A stretch of 64,000 bases of DNA from Prorocentrum cordatum (GCA_963575745.1 CAUYUJ010020682.1:97501-161500), one strand, 5' to 3'. Positions 18,701-29,841 are shown, counted from the stretch's first letter. Translations and numbers: made by a program. The notes: generated by a model from the sequence alone, not told the origin.

Positions 18701-19024
18701 CAGGCGTGGACAGGGCCCTGGCCCCTCGAGCCTTGGGCGCAGGTGCAGGGAGCACCAGGGCCGGACCAACAGGGGCTCGTCCCAGCATCAGCCCCAGGGC
18801 AGGCGCCCAGCCCATGATGGGGCCAACCAGAGAGCCAGCCAAACCTGCCCTGCTGGGCCGCAGAGGGGCAGCGAGCGCTCCGGCAGCCCGCAGCGAGAGG
18901 GAACAGCCCGCAGCGAGAGGAGACCAGCAGTGGGCCCCCGCCCAGGGCCAGCAGGGAGCTGCGACGGCGGCCGCGCCAGCCCCCGACCTCTTCCCGCGCT
19001 TCCGGGCCCTCCGGGGGGGGGGCG

Positions 19025-19408
19025 GTGGCCGCTCAGGTGGGAGGGGCCCCCCAGCGCTACCACAGATGGCTATCCCCGCTGCCGGGGGGCTGCCTGCCGT
19101 CTGACGAGATCGTAATGCATTGGGCCCAGACGCATCCGGCGCATGCGCCCCTGCTGTCAGGAAGGGGAGCGAGTGCAACCTACTTCCCGCCGAGAGCGAA
19201 GGGGCCAGACGGAATGCGTCTGAGGCCGGGGCCCAAGGGGGGCGCCATCAATATCTACTTCAAGAAGGACGGCAAGATAGTGCTGAACGGCACGCCGGCG
19301 GCTCAGGAGAGACTCCTCTCTGCCATCGAAGCGCGGATGCTGCCGCGGGGGACGGGGGCCCCGCCCACGGAGGACCGCTGGACTGTGCCGCTGTATCCCG
19401 GGCAGTGA
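19025..19408 (+). CDS. Unrecognised ORF, possible last exon
   Basis: 127 codons, stop TGA at 19,406. The most protein-like stretch is GPKGGAINIYFKKDGKIVLN followed by GTPAAQERLLSAIEARML, an alternating beta-beta-helix pattern. I do not recognise the family. It follows the Gln-rich region on the same strand and may be the conserved C-terminus of that gene. Confidence 0.4.
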   Translation: MAAQVGGAPQRYHRWLSPLPGGCLPSDEIVMHWAQTHPAHAPLLSGRGASATYFPPRAKGPDGMRLRPGPKGGAINIYFKKDGKIVLNGTPAAQERLLSAIEARMLPRGTGAPPTEDRWTVPLYPGQ

Positions 19409-19959
19409 GTACAGCAAGGGGGGGCGCAAGCTGCCGCGTGAGTAGCGCGTGGCGCAGGCCCCCGAGAAAGGACCGATTCATTTCCGGACTCACTTGCAGT
19501 CATACCCACCCATTCTCGTACCGACTCATGCCCGGGCTCACACATACGTGGTCATTTATATTCAGATTCGCTCACATCCAGACGTGTTCGTCCTCAGTCG
19601 TTCAGTCCCAATGTAAGTTCTTGTCGGGCTCGCGCATACTCGGACGCTGAGGAAGGACAGCGTCAGAAGCTATATCTGGCGAGCTGAGCTCCGCGTCGAG
19701 TAATGACTAGTAATAGTCGTCCCCCTCTGCCTACTTCTCTCCTCTTACTCATCCTCTCTCCTCCTCCGCCTCCTCCTCGTCTTTCGCCTACTTCTCTCTC
19801 TTCTCATCCGATGCCTCCTCCGCCTGGTCGTCGTCCTCCCTCCGCCTCCCACCTCCTCAGGGGTGGGCGAGGGGGTAGACGGCAGTCTTGGGCGTGCTCT
19901 CACGTGCCCCAGGCGGGGTAGCTTGCACGCGAGAGGGGTAGGAGGCTGACCAGGGGGAC
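19409..19959. other. Spacer, CT-rich in the second half
   Basis: No gene recognised. A degenerate CTCACACATACG/ACTCATGCCCGG repetition is visible at 19,470-19,570. From 19,720 to 19,850 the + strand is rich in CCTCCTCC. Confidence 0.5.
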
Positions 19960-20330
19960 GGGGAGCGGAGGAGGAACATGAGGAGGAGGAGGAGGATATC
20001 AGATCGCAGCAAGTATAACACTGAGTGTCCGCCAAGCGCAAAAAGAAGTAGGAGAAGGGGGAGGAGGAGGTGGCGGAGGAGGAGGAGGTGGATGAGGAGC
20101 ATGGAGACTGAGGATGGTACTTGGTTAAGGGGGACGAGGAGGAAGAAGAAGAGGAGGGAGAGAGATAGCCAGCGAGCGAGATAGAGAAATTGAGAGAGGG
20201 CGGGCCAGAGAGAGAGAGAGAGAGAGAGACACACACACACACAGAGTCAGAGACAGAGACAGAGACAGAGAGAGAGAGAGAGGGAGCGTCAGAGAGGGAG
20301 GGAGGGAGGAAGGGAGGGTAATTGCGGAGG
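19960..20330 (+). repeat. Purine-rich (GA/GGA) low-complexity tract
   Basis: GGAGGA and AGAGAG runs, including (AG)n at ~20,208-20,228 and 20,266-20,282 and a CA run between them. Open frames here are compositional. Confidence 0.85.
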
Positions 20331-20409
20331 AGGCCCTTTCGTTTTCTCGTAGCATGTTGAGGGACTCGCCACCAAACGGCGCATCCTCTTCGAGGCTATG
20401 TAGCCATGA

Positions 20410-20660
20410 GAGGGACGCTGTAGACAGAAGTGCGCTTCCTCCGCCTCTTTCCCGCCGCCTGGTACGCCCTCGATGTCCCCCCCCTTCCGCCTCCGTCCTT
20501 GCCCTCCTGCTACGCTTCCCTCATCCTTGCCCTTCGCCCGGCTCCTCTTTTCACTTATCCCCTCCCTTCCTTTTTTCTCCCCCCAACCCCCGCTCTTCTC
20601 AGGTCATCCATCTCTTTTCCCTTCTCCTGCTTCTCCTCATCATCCTGCCCCTGTTGAACC
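20410..20660 (+). repeat. Pyrimidine-rich (CCT/CTT) tract
   Basis: CTTCC/CCCTC low-complexity DNA, a strand-complementary counterpart in composition to the purine-rich tract 100 bp upstream. No gene. Confidence 0.75.
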
Positions 20661-20887
20661 GCGAACCTTTTGCGGATTGCGGAGCTCCAGCCAGGAGCAG
20701 TGCGCGGTGCAGCTTTGCTGGTACGAGCGCGGGCCAATGGGAGACCCTTTCGTGCACGATGTCGGCGAGTTCAAGCATCGACCGTCCAAGGCCTGTCTTC
20801 ACTCTGCAACAGTTGTTGTTACACTCTGCCCCCTCCCAGCCCGCACGCAAATACAAGCACAAACACAAACACAACACACACACACAA

Positions 20888-20909
20888 TCCGTAGCCATTT
20901 TGGCTCAAG
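20888..20909 (+). other. Relic dinoflagellate spliced leader (DinoSL)
   Basis: All 22 nt of the DinoSL exon are present, from TCCGTAGCC to GGCTCAAG. The following bases are CACGGGG, not the GT donor that follows the exon in SL RNA genes, so this is the spliced form captured from an mRNA. It lies 64 bp upstream of the ATG of the next ORF. Genomic SL relics ahead of ORFs are the accepted signature of mRNA retroposition in dinoflagellates. Confidence 0.95.
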
Positions 20910-20973
20910 CACGGGGCCCGCTTGCGCACCAGGGCCGCGCTATCTCGCCCCCTCCTCGCGGCTGGCGAGCGCG

Positions 20974-21751
20974 ATGGCTGCCCGCCGGGCGTGCGCCCTG
21001 CTCGCGGGGCTGCTGGCCTCGGCCCAGGGCTTTGCGCCGAACCCCGCGTCGTGCGCGACCAACGCCGCCACCGCCTTCAACGACGCTGTGGGCATCGCGG
21101 GCAACATCGTGCGCGCGGTCGAGCTCTGCATCCCAGTCTCGTCCGTGACGAACGACGACGTCAGCGGCATGCAGCGGGACTGCGCGGATTCAGATGATGG
21201 GCCTGCTCGCCAACATTGGGTCCGTTGGAGACAAGGTGTCCGCTGCAACCTTCAACTGCGGCAATGTGGACAGCGGGTGTGCCCAGCAGATCCTGGCGGG
21301 CATCAACGATTTGAGCGAGACGGGCCAGGACATCACCTCGAGCGTCAGCAACTGCCCGTCCAAGATCAAAGGCGCCGGCCTCTTCTTCGCCGCGGACATC
21401 GTATCCATCCTCAACAAGGCCGTCAATGGGGCCAGGGACATCGACTCCGCCGTCGAGCGCTGCATGCCGCCGGAGGACTTCATCGCGCCGCCGCCGGCCG
21501 TGAACGACACCAACGAGACCGATATCAGCGCCCCGAGGCCGAATTCCGTGGACGAGCTCCCCACCATTCCAGCCGCCAGCGCCTCGAGTCCAGACGCCAG
21601 CGCCCCGTTGCCCAACTCCGTGGGCGACCTCCCGGAGCGCCGGCGCCTGGCCTCGAGCTCTCCAGAGGGCTCGCGCGGCGTGGCTGTCCAGGACCTGGCG
21701 GAGCAGGGTGCCTTGGGCGCAGAGCCGCCCAGAGGCGCTGCTCCCGCCTGA
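20974..21751 (+). pseudogene. Retrogene for a small secreted Cys-containing protein, one frameshift
   Basis: ATG at 20,974, the first after the SL relic. The N-terminus (MAARRACALLAGLLASAQGF) is a clear signal peptide. The mature part has two similar ~45-residue units, each Cys...D-A/S-x-D/N-I...Cys: CATNAATAFNDAVGIAGNIV...C and CAQQILAGINDLSETGQDIT...NC, then a third ending AVERCM. The frame changes near 21,187: one surplus base (or two missing) moves the reading to the frame that runs from 21,188 to TGA 21,749. It is a single lesion, so either a young pseudogene or a sequencing error. The C-terminal 90 residues are Ser/Pro/Ala-rich with a duplicated PNSVDELP / PNSVGDLP. The function is unknown to me; the protein is probably extracellular or in the secretory path. 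Confidence 0.7.
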
Positions 21752-22189
21752 AGCGCCTGGCGCTGCCGACCGTTCTTGCAGCCGGGCCCGCGGGCGCGAG
21801 CCCCCCGCCTGTGTCGTGGGGAGGCGCGGCCGGGGCCGCGGCGCGCGCGTCGAGGCACGCCCGGCACTCAGCACGGTGGTGGTCTGAGCGCGTCCCGGGC
21901 CAGGCGCGTTCTTTTTCTTTGTTGTTGGTACGGGCATGCTGCGGATGGGGGGAGGGGGGAGGAGCAGCGGGACTGAGGAGGGTTCTCGAATTCTAGGTTG
22001 GCCTCGCTCACGCCCACGAAAAAGCAGAGGTCTAGGAAAGGCAGGGGCATGTAGATAGTTCCAGCAGTAGGCCCAGGGATGATCGCATTACGTAGGTCTT
22101 CATAGCACGGGGTCTAGGCCCAAGCCCACCAAATCACTGCGCACAGCCGACCAGGCCCGACGCAGCAAACAGAAGCAAGCTGCAATTTT
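21752..22189. other. Spacer after the retrogene
   Basis: No gene and no poly-A tract seen, so the 3' end of the retroposed copy cannot be placed. Confidence 0.5.
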
Positions 22190-22837
22190 CTTTGACAAAA
22201 CCACAAACACAACACACAACCACACACGCAAGCACAAACACAAACACAAGCACAAACACAAACACAAAATATCCACACACACACACACAAACACACACAC
22301 GACCACAACCACAAACACAAGCACAAACACAAACACAACGACTACACACAAACACACACGCAACACACAACCTCAAACGCAAGCGCAAAAACACAAACAC
22401 AACAACTACACACAAACACAAACGCAAACACAACCACAACCACGAACGCACGCACACACAAAAACACAAACACGCAACGCACGCACGGACGGACGCACGG
22501 ACGTACGGACGCACAGATGCACACGCACGCGCACGCGCATGCGCACGCACCCGGCACGCACCCGTACCCACACCCATATCCGCACACGCACACGCACACG
22601 CACACGCACACGCATACGCACATGCACATGCACGCGCACTCGCACTCGCACACGCCAACGCAAACGCACACGCAAACGCACACGCAAACGCACAAGCTCA
22701 TGCACACGCACACGCACGCACACGCACACGCACACGCGCACGCGCACGCGCACGCGCACGCGCACGCCGCGCACGCGCGCACGCACGCACGCACGCACGC
22801 GCACACACACACACATACACACGCACACACACACACA

Positions 22838-22888
<51 letters not shown>

Positions 22889-22945
22889 ACGCACACGCAC
22901 ACGCACACGCACACGCATACGCATACATACACACACTGCACACAC
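22190..22945 (+). repeat. 750-bp CA / CGCA microsatellite complex
   Basis: Starts as ACAAACACA hexamers, passes through ACGGACGC and (GCAC)n/(CGCA)n, and ends as (CA)n with (CGCACA)n. Open frames in both directions (Thr-His one way, Cys-Val the other) are artefacts of the repeat. Confidence 0.95.
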
Positions 22946-22979
22946 ACACACCTCCACCTCACCCCCTCTACCTCCCTCT

Positions 22980-23290
22980 CGGGAGGAGGATAGGCGTTGA
23001 TGGAGGGCGAGGACAAGGAGGAGGAAGAGGAGGAGGAGGAGGAGTTGGGAGGGGGGATGAAGAGGACGAGATGCAGGGGAGGATAATGAGAAGCACATGG
23101 GGAGTGTGAGAGGAGAAGAAGGAGGATAATGAGGAGGAAGGTGAAGGCGGAGAGGGAGGGAGGAGGGTGTTGTGCAGGCGTTGGATGAGAACGAGGGGGA
23201 GGCGAGGCGAGGAGAAGATGGAAGAGGGAGGCGGGTCATACGGAAGCAGTCGAAAGGATGAGGGAGCACGGAGGAGCGTGATGGGGCCAA
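22980..23290 (+). repeat. Purine-rich GGA/GAGGA tract
   Basis: Low-complexity GGAGGAGG and GAGGGAGG. No gene. Confidence 0.8.
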
Positions 23291-23744
23291 TATTGGATTG
23301 CTGGAATGATCTGGAGTCCCCTCGAAGGGCTGCGACTGCCTGGTGAGCCTCTCCTTCGGCGCGGCCATGGAGCTCGCCTTCCGCCGCTCGGGCTCGGAGG
23401 AGACCCGCCAATGCAGCTGCGCCGTGCACTCAGAAGCCCCTCCCCTCCACTCGTCTCTGAGGGGGGGGGGTTTGTCTGTAACCACTGGCTGGGGGTTCAA
23501 TCTCAGGGGATCTCGGCATGCGGTGGATATGGATATGTTCGGAGCCCCTGGGGCCAACATGCCATATTCACCACCCGCTGGGATCCCAGGACATCGCTTC
23601 CCCATGCGGTTGATCTGGATAGATGCCCGCCTCCCCCCTTCGTTGTGGTCCAGCGGCCTTCAGGCGTTTTTTTTCCGCAGAGGCGCCCAGTTTGTGCCAC
23701 CCCGTGCGCGTGCACGTGGTCGCGCGCGCAGTCGGGTGTGACAA
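23291..23744. other. Unassigned spacer
   Basis: No gene recognised. Contains a G9 run at 23,461-23,469 and a T8 run at ~23,668. Confidence 0.5.
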
Positions 23745-25255
23745 TTCGTCAACCCCCCGGGAACTCCCCATTGTTTTTTTCTTGTTCTGCAGTTGTTCGG
23801 GTGTTTTTTTCGGTTTCTCGGAAGATCTCGTGGGGGACATACACAACAAAAAACAAATCGGGTGTTTTTGGTTGGTGTTTCGGTTGTTTTTTTTTTTCCA
23901 GGGGGGAACTCTCGAACAACCTCGGTGTCGTTTCAGTTTTTGTTGGGTGCTCTGGGACCCCATACTTAAACACATAACTATTACGAACACTCCCCAGGAA
24001 ACCTCCGACGAACCCCAACTCTGGTTGGTTTTGTCTGGCTGTTTTCGGGGAGTTGTCCGAAGGCTCTTCTGGGTTAGACTGGGCGTTTTATTGGGGGGGC
24101 AGAACCAGCGAACAAAAACCCAACTCAGGAGTTGTTTGTTTAATACTTTGGGGCCTACACCCTACATCAAAAACAAGACTATTCCAGGACCCCCCTCGGG
24201 AAACCATTGAAACAAGTCCCCAACTCGGTGGGTGTCTTATGTTTTTTCGACGGTTCTTGGGCCCCACATAAAAACAACAACATTATTTCAGAACACACCA
24301 CGGGCAACCCCCGAGAATCTCCCCAACTCGGTGTTTTTTTTCTGGTTTGTTTCGGGGGTTCTGGGGCCCCACAATGTAAAACAGGATTTCAGAACACCTC
24401 CCGGGAAACCGCCGAAAAACCTTCCAATTCGGGTTTTTGCTATGGTTTTTCGCTGGTTTTTCTGACGTTTTTCTTGGGGGGGAATCCCCCAGTTCGGTGT
24501 TTTTGTTTTTTGTTGTTGTCTTGATCTTCTGGGGCGCCACACTTAAAAACAGAACTGTTACAGAACACTTTCCAGGAAACCTCCGAACAACCCCGAACCA
24601 TTTTTTGTTCTGCGGTTTTCTGCGGGGAGTCCGAAGGTTCTTCTGGGATTTTTCTGGCGTTTTACTGGGGGACAAAACCAGCGAACAGAGACCCAACTCA
24701 GGAGTTGTTCGGTGTTTTTTCTGTGATGTGGGGGCCCCACATGTAAAAAAAACAAGACTATTCCAGGAACCCCCTCGGGAAACCACCGAACATCTCGGGT
24801 TTTTTCTGGTGTTTTGTTTCTGAGGTTCTGGGGCTCCACATTTACACAACTATTTCAGAACACCCCACGGGAAACCCGGGAAACACTCCCCAACTCGGTG
24901 GTTTTACTGGCTTGTTTTGGGGGTTCTGGGGCCCCACAATTTGAAACAGCACGATTTCAGAACTCCTCCCGGGAAACCGCCGAAAAACCTCCAACCTCAT
25001 CTTTTTCCAAAGGTTTGTCGCGTGTTTTCCTTTGGTTGTTTGGGGGGGAATTCACCAACTCGGTTTTGTTCGATGGTGTTTCGGATGTTCCGGGGGCCCG
25101 CAATTAAATACAATTATATTTCAGAAAATTTCCCGGGAAACCTCAGAACATCTTGCCAAATCAGTGGTTTCCTTATTTTTGTTGTCGGGGGTTCTGGTGC
25201 CCTACAAGTAAACACGATGCGATTTCAGAAAACCAACAGGGAACCCTCAGAATAA
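23745..25255 (+). repeat. Satellite with ~100-200-bp monomers in a ~570-bp higher-order repeat
   Basis: Each monomer carries TTCTGGGGCCCCACA, then AA-rich sequence, TTTCAGAACACC, CGGGAAACC-CCGAA and CCCAACTCGGTG followed by a T-rich stretch. Landmarks of GGGGCCCCACA fall near 23,948, 24,148, 24,257, 24,364, 24,532, 24,732, 24,829, 24,928, 25,092 and 25,195. The spacing 200-109-107-168 repeats as 200-97-99-164. AACCAGCGAACA at ~24,103 returns at ~24,676, 573 bp later, in the same monomer type. Confidence 0.85.
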
Positions 25256-25270
25256 AAAACACCCCAATTA

Positions 25271-25326
<56 letters not shown>

Positions 25327-25336
25327 TTGTTGTTTA
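25271..25336 (+). repeat. (GTT)n microsatellite
   Basis: About 21 triplets with one GCT interruption. Confidence 0.95.
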
Positions 25337-25799
25337 ACTCTCATATATTTGAAGAACAATTATTGTTGATCCCCCCCGTCGGGTGCACATTGTTTTTTCT
25401 CGATTGAAGTGCCCTTCCCGGGGCTCGCACCATGTTTTTTTTTTATCAGAGAAAGTCTTGAGGGTCAAACTGTGTCGTTGGCCCCCGGGTTACAACAACA
25501 ACGGTTCCCGCCTGAGATTTCCTCACAATTTAGTCAGGACCCCTGCTCCCGCCCGAGTCTTCCTTGCATTTTATTCCCTACCTAGGCTCTGCCTAGAAGG
25601 GTTCCTATTATTAGGCTTAAAGGGCTGGGCAGTGGGGCTCGCCCCGGGCGGTTCCCCCAGCATCCGCTCCGCGGTTCCCCCAGTGACGTTTTCTTAGCTT
25701 CGCGTTGCTTATCGCATCTTAGCTTAGTTGATTGCATCTTACCTTAGTTTAGCTTCATCTTACCTCAGTTGTGTCTTAGCTTAGTTTACCGTCATCTTA
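25337..25799. other. Unassigned spacer with short CTTAGCTTAG repetition
   Basis: No gene. From 25,690 TCTTAGCTTAG / TCATCTTACC motifs lead into the pentamer array that follows. Confidence 0.5.
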
Positions 25800-26190
25800 G
25801 CTTCGCTGAGTTTTAGCATAGCAGAGCACAGCATAGCATAGCATAGCGTAGCCTAGCATAGCGCAGCACCGCATATCATAGCATAGCCCAGCATAGCATA
25901 GCATAGCGCAGCATAGCATAGCATAGCATAGCGTAGCGCAGCACAGCACAGCATAGCACAGCGCAGCATAGCATAGCATCACATAGCATAGCAGATCATA
26001 GCATAGCACAGCGCAGCTTAGCATAGCATAGCATAGCATAGCTTACCATAGCACAGCGCAGCATGGCATAGCTTAGCATAGCTTAGCATAGCATAGCGCA
26101 GCATAGCGCAGCACAGCATAGCATAGCATAGCATAGCATAGCATAGCGCAGCATAGCATGGCATGATATAGCATAGCATAGCATTGCAAC
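25800..26190 (+). repeat. (AGCAT)n pentanucleotide satellite
   Basis: About 75 units of AGCAT with AGCGC and AGCAC variants. Phase is mostly kept to multiples of five. Confidence 0.95.
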
Positions 26191-26464
26191 TAATGCTGCT
26201 TTCCTAGGGGCTCCAACTTCTAGGTAGGGTCGCACTGGGGTAATTTAGGGACCGCGCTCTCGCTTGGGACTTCCTTGTATTTTGTTTCAGGAATCTCTCT
26301 CCCATCGCTCTGGAGTCGCGCTCTCGCTGGAGACTTGCTTGCCATTTACTGAAGAATAGCGTCCTTGCGATCGACATTCTTGCAATTTATTCAAGCGCCG
26401 CGCTCCCGACACCCAGGCACCCAGGAGTCGTCTTCCTCACGTTTAGGACTCTGTCACAGATTAC
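26191..26464. other. Unassigned spacer
   Basis: No gene recognised. CTCTCGCTTGGGACTTCCTT and related text recur twice (26,257 and 26,318). Confidence 0.45.
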
Positions 26465-27330
26465 CTAACAATCAGGAACTCGCTGCCCTTCGTGACCCCG
26501 TTGCAGCCCTTCGTGGCCCCCCTCGCTTTGTTTCGTGGCCCCGTTGTAGCCCTTCGTGGCCCCCTCGCTGCCCTTCGCGGCGCCGTTGCAGCCCCTCGTG
26601 GCCTCCTCGCTGCCCTTCGTGGCCCCTCGCTTTGTTTCGTGGCCCCATTGTAGCCCTTCGTGGCCCCCTCGATGCCCTTCGTTGCCACGTCGCAGCCCTT
26701 CGTGGCCCCCTCGCTGCTTTCCGTGGCCTCAAATATGTATGCCCTTCGTGGCCCCCGCTCGTTCGCGCCCGTGGTGGCCCCATATGCATGCCCTTCGTGG
26801 CCCCGCTGTCGCCCTTCGTGGCCCCCTCGCTGCCCTTCGTGGCCCCGTTGCTGCCCTCAGTGGCCCAGTCCTTGTCCTTCGCGGCCGAGTATACGTATGC
26901 TCTTCGTGGCCCCCGTTCGTTCGCGCCCGTTGTGGTCCCATGTGCATGGCCTTCGTGGCCCCGCTGTCGCCGTTTGTGGCCCCCTTCACTGTCCTACGTG
27001 GCCCAGTTGCTACCTTCAGTGGCCCCGTCGTTGCCTTCTGTGGCCTCGCATGATCTGCCCTTCGTGGCCCCCGATCGTTCGCGCCCGTCGTGGCCCTATG
27101 CGCATGCCTTTCGTGGCCCCGCTGTCGCTCTTCGTGGCCCCCTCGCTGCCCTTCGTGGCCCCGTTGCTGCCCTCAGTGGCCCCGTCCTTGCCCTCCGCGG
27201 CCCAGTATACTTATGCCCTTCGTGGCCCCCGCTCGTTCGCGCTCTTCGTGGCCCCATGCGCATTCCCTTCGTGTCCCCGTTGTCGCCCTTCGTGGCCTTC
27301 TTCGTGTCCTTGTGGCCCTGCTGTCGTTTT
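26465..27330 (+). repeat. ~21-bp minisatellite with ~155-bp higher-order repeat
   Basis: The basic unit is CCCTTCGTGGCCCC plus a variable 6-8 bp. From 26,739 a block beginning with an ATATG/TATG-type start, then CCTTCGTGGCCCCCG and TTCGTTCGCGCCCG, recurs at about 26,893, 27,048 and 27,205, i.e. every ~155 bp. Open frames are repeat artefacts. Confidence 0.85.
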
Positions 27331-27339
27331 CTCTCGCTC

Positions 27340-27349
27340 TCGCTTTCGC

Positions 27350-27381
<32 letters not shown>

Positions 27382-27420
27382 GCCGCCGTCGTCGTCGACG
27401 TCGTCGTCGTCGTCGTGGTC
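27340..27420 (+). repeat. (CGT)n microsatellite
   Basis: GTCGTCGTCGCCGTCGTC run. No gene. Confidence 0.9.
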
Positions 27421-27619
27421 GGTCCCCTGTCCGTCCCTCTTGGGGTCGAGTCGACGGTCCGCGGCCGCCCCGCCGCTTGCTGAGGCCCGGCCTGCAGGGA
27501 AGAAAGGTATACCCCCCAAAAGGGGTTCGATCGAAGACGAAAAGGGCGGGTATCGAGCGTTTGGGAAATACGCGTTATTGGACACTCGAGCAGATAAGGG
27601 CGAACAATATTAACAAGAG

Positions 27620-27620
<1 letters not shown>

Positions 27621-27677
<57 letters not shown>

Positions 27678-27679
27678 GA
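27621..27679 (+). repeat. (GTT)n microsatellite, second
   Basis: About 19 triplets. Confidence 0.95.
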
Positions 27680-28438
27680 ACATTATTTATTCTAAAGAAT
27701 AATTATTGTTGGGCCCCCTGGTGCGCGCCCCCCCTGCGCCGCCTAGGCCGCAGCTACATTTTCATCATTTTCGTGAGGAAGCCTCAGAAAAGAGGGTGTG
27801 TACAGGATCCGGTTGTTTTGTTGTAATCCGCTTTCCCTTGCAAAAAACAATAGAAAATGACATTTCTTGTTCTAATATAATCAAATTTCAAGAATCCCTT
27901 GCAAAAAATAAGGTAAAGTGGACATTCGCGCGCGCAAGACGAAATCCTTCCAAAACCTTAGTGTTCGCAGCGATTTTAACATAAAAACATCAAAAAACCA
28001 ATGGTTTTTCAACAAAAAAATGTCAAAATCTCATCCCGCGCGCTCTTGCGGATTCGTAGGAAACCCAACACTTTTTAAACATTTCTGTCAAACGGGCTTT
28101 TGCGAGCAACTTTTTCGAACTTCTGCGACAACGGTTGCGCACCTGCCAGGGCCATCATCCCTGTCAAATAATACCATGCGGGACACATTCGTTTTTTCTT
28201 CGCGCGCGCACGCCGTCGTCGTCGGCCGCGGGGCCCTGAATAGTAGCCACGGTCGTCCGCATGCCACGAAGTGAAGTGTCCGAACGTCATAGGGCGGGAA
28301 GCTGGGTGTGGGTGGTGGCGAAGAGTCGTTTGGAAATTTGGTAGAGCTTGAACCGGCCCCCCCACAAAGTGGGGGTATTGCCCGCCTCCTATGAAAACCC
28401 TGGCACTGGTGAGAACGGAGTGTCCCCACGTGCTAGTA
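27680..28438. other. AT-rich island, no gene recognised
   Basis: 27,830-28,090 is markedly AT-rich (A-runs, CAAAAAATAAGG, ATAAAAACATC) inside GC-rich surroundings. The composition shift may mark a different origin, but no ends or frames were recognised. Confidence 0.5.
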
Positions 28439-28504
<66 letters not shown>

Positions 28505-28590
28505 GGTGTTGTTGGTGTTGTTAGTGTTCTTGTTATTGTTATTGTTATTGTTATTGCGTTTGTTATTGTTATTGCTATTGTTCTTGCTTT
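28439..28590 (+). repeat. (GTT)n microsatellite, third, degrading into (GTTATT)n
   Basis: (GTT)n from 28,441 passes into GTTGGTGTT and then (GTTATT)n to about 28,580. Confidence 0.9.
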
Positions 28591-28762
28591 CCTGACATGC
28601 TTTCCACGTTTTTCTTTCAAGCAAATTGTTTGTGCAATGTCTGGCCCCGCAAACCACCCCACAACACCCCAAGCTCCGCCCCCCGGGCATCTGGGGGGAA
28701 AAACACCCGAACAACAACCCGAATTCGGGGGCCGAGATCTCTTGAATAATCCCTTATCTCTG

Positions 28763-28822
28763 GAGGAAGAGGAGGAGGAGGAGGAGGAGGAGGAGGAGGA
28801 GGAGGAGGAGGAGGAGGAGGAG
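28763..28822 (+). repeat. (GAG)n microsatellite
   Basis: About 19 GAG/GGA triplets. Confidence 0.95.
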
Positions 28823-28869
28823 TCGAGCATAATGGCCAATGGCCTCACGGATGCCTTTCAGAGACTTTT

Positions 28870-29500
28870 CGGATGTTTCTTAAAAAGGTTATGTGGGTTC
28901 TCTTGGAGCGTCTTGGCGGCCTCTTAGCGGTTCTGGGAGCCTCTCAGAGCGTCTTGGGTGTCGCTTGGGAGTCACTTCGGGACCCCTTTCAGAAGCATTG
29001 TCTGAGTCTCTTCGAGTTTCTTGGGGGCGCGCCGGCGGTCCTGGAGGGTATGAATCGAATGGCCCTGGCCTGGGCCCAGTTCGGCACCGTGCCTGGGTTG
29101 AGGGTCAGAAGCCTGTTAGATGCATATCCGGGTCTCTTGGGATGCCTCGCGGTGGCGTCTTGGGGCAATTTTGAAATATATCCGGCCTCTTGGGGCCTCT
29201 GCTGGGCCTCTTGGGGTCTCTTGGGGCATCCTGGGTGCCTCTTGGGCACCTGCTGGCGGAATGAGGGGACCTCTAAGGGCGGAGGGCTCGAAATGTCAAT
29301 TCGGATTCACTCTCGTTCGCCCCTCTTGGGGACGTCTCGGGGCCCTATTCGGACATCTTGGGGGCCGCCTTGAGGCTCTGTTGGGCCACTTTCGTGCCAT
29401 CTTTTTTGTGGTCTCTTGGACCGTCTTGCGGCGATTCTGGGGGGCCTCTTGGTCCTCCATTGCAGACGCTTTTGGTCCCGTCTTGTGGCGCCTTGGGTTG
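28870..29500 (+). repeat. Degenerate TCTTGGGG array (copy 2), left flank of the copia element
   Basis: Same style as 12.7-13.4 kb (CTCTTGGAGCGTCTTGGCGG, CTTGGGGCATC). The conserved downstream module seen at 13.4 and 48.3 kb is absent. The copia LTR region follows instead, which fits insertion of the retrotransposon into or next to such an element. Confidence 0.7.
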
Positions 29501-29601
29501 GCGAAAGAAGGCCGAACTTGCTCGAAGGCGACCCGAAGAAGAACGGGCCGCGTTCTGACCCAGGACCCCCTCCCGGAGACCCCCTGGGACCCACTCCGAA
29601 G

Positions 29602-29841
29602 TGAGCTGGGCGTTGCATGTGAGTGAGAACGAGCGTGCATCCGCGGCTGCTTGGCTCAAAGCGGCCAGCCGCCCAGATCTGACTACACCTCAGCGCGAAG
29701 TGTACCATTTGCCATCGATACTACAACTGCTTGAGATGGCTCGCCCCCTACTGCTGCTACTATCGCTACTACGGTACAACAGAGCGGGAGCTGGGCCTCG
29801 CCTAAAGCGAAGCTGCTGGTTGGGCTTCCCAACCCCTTTCA
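29602..29841 (+). repeat. 5' LTR (conserved 240-bp part)
   Basis: TGAGCTGGGC...CCTTTCA. Aligns over its whole length with 44,932-45,171 with scattered substitutions, e.g. GTTGCATGTGAGTGAGAACG against ATTGCATGTGAGTGGGAACG. Begins TG and ends CA. Confidence 0.8.

Noticed and set aside
22190-23605. Long open frames on both strands rich in Thr-His or Cys-Val
   Set aside because: They are translations of the CA/CGCA microsatellite and neighbouring purine tracts, with no non-repetitive protein content.
25800-26190. CRISPR-like regular array
   Set aside because: The period is 5 bp with no spacers; it is a pentanucleotide satellite.
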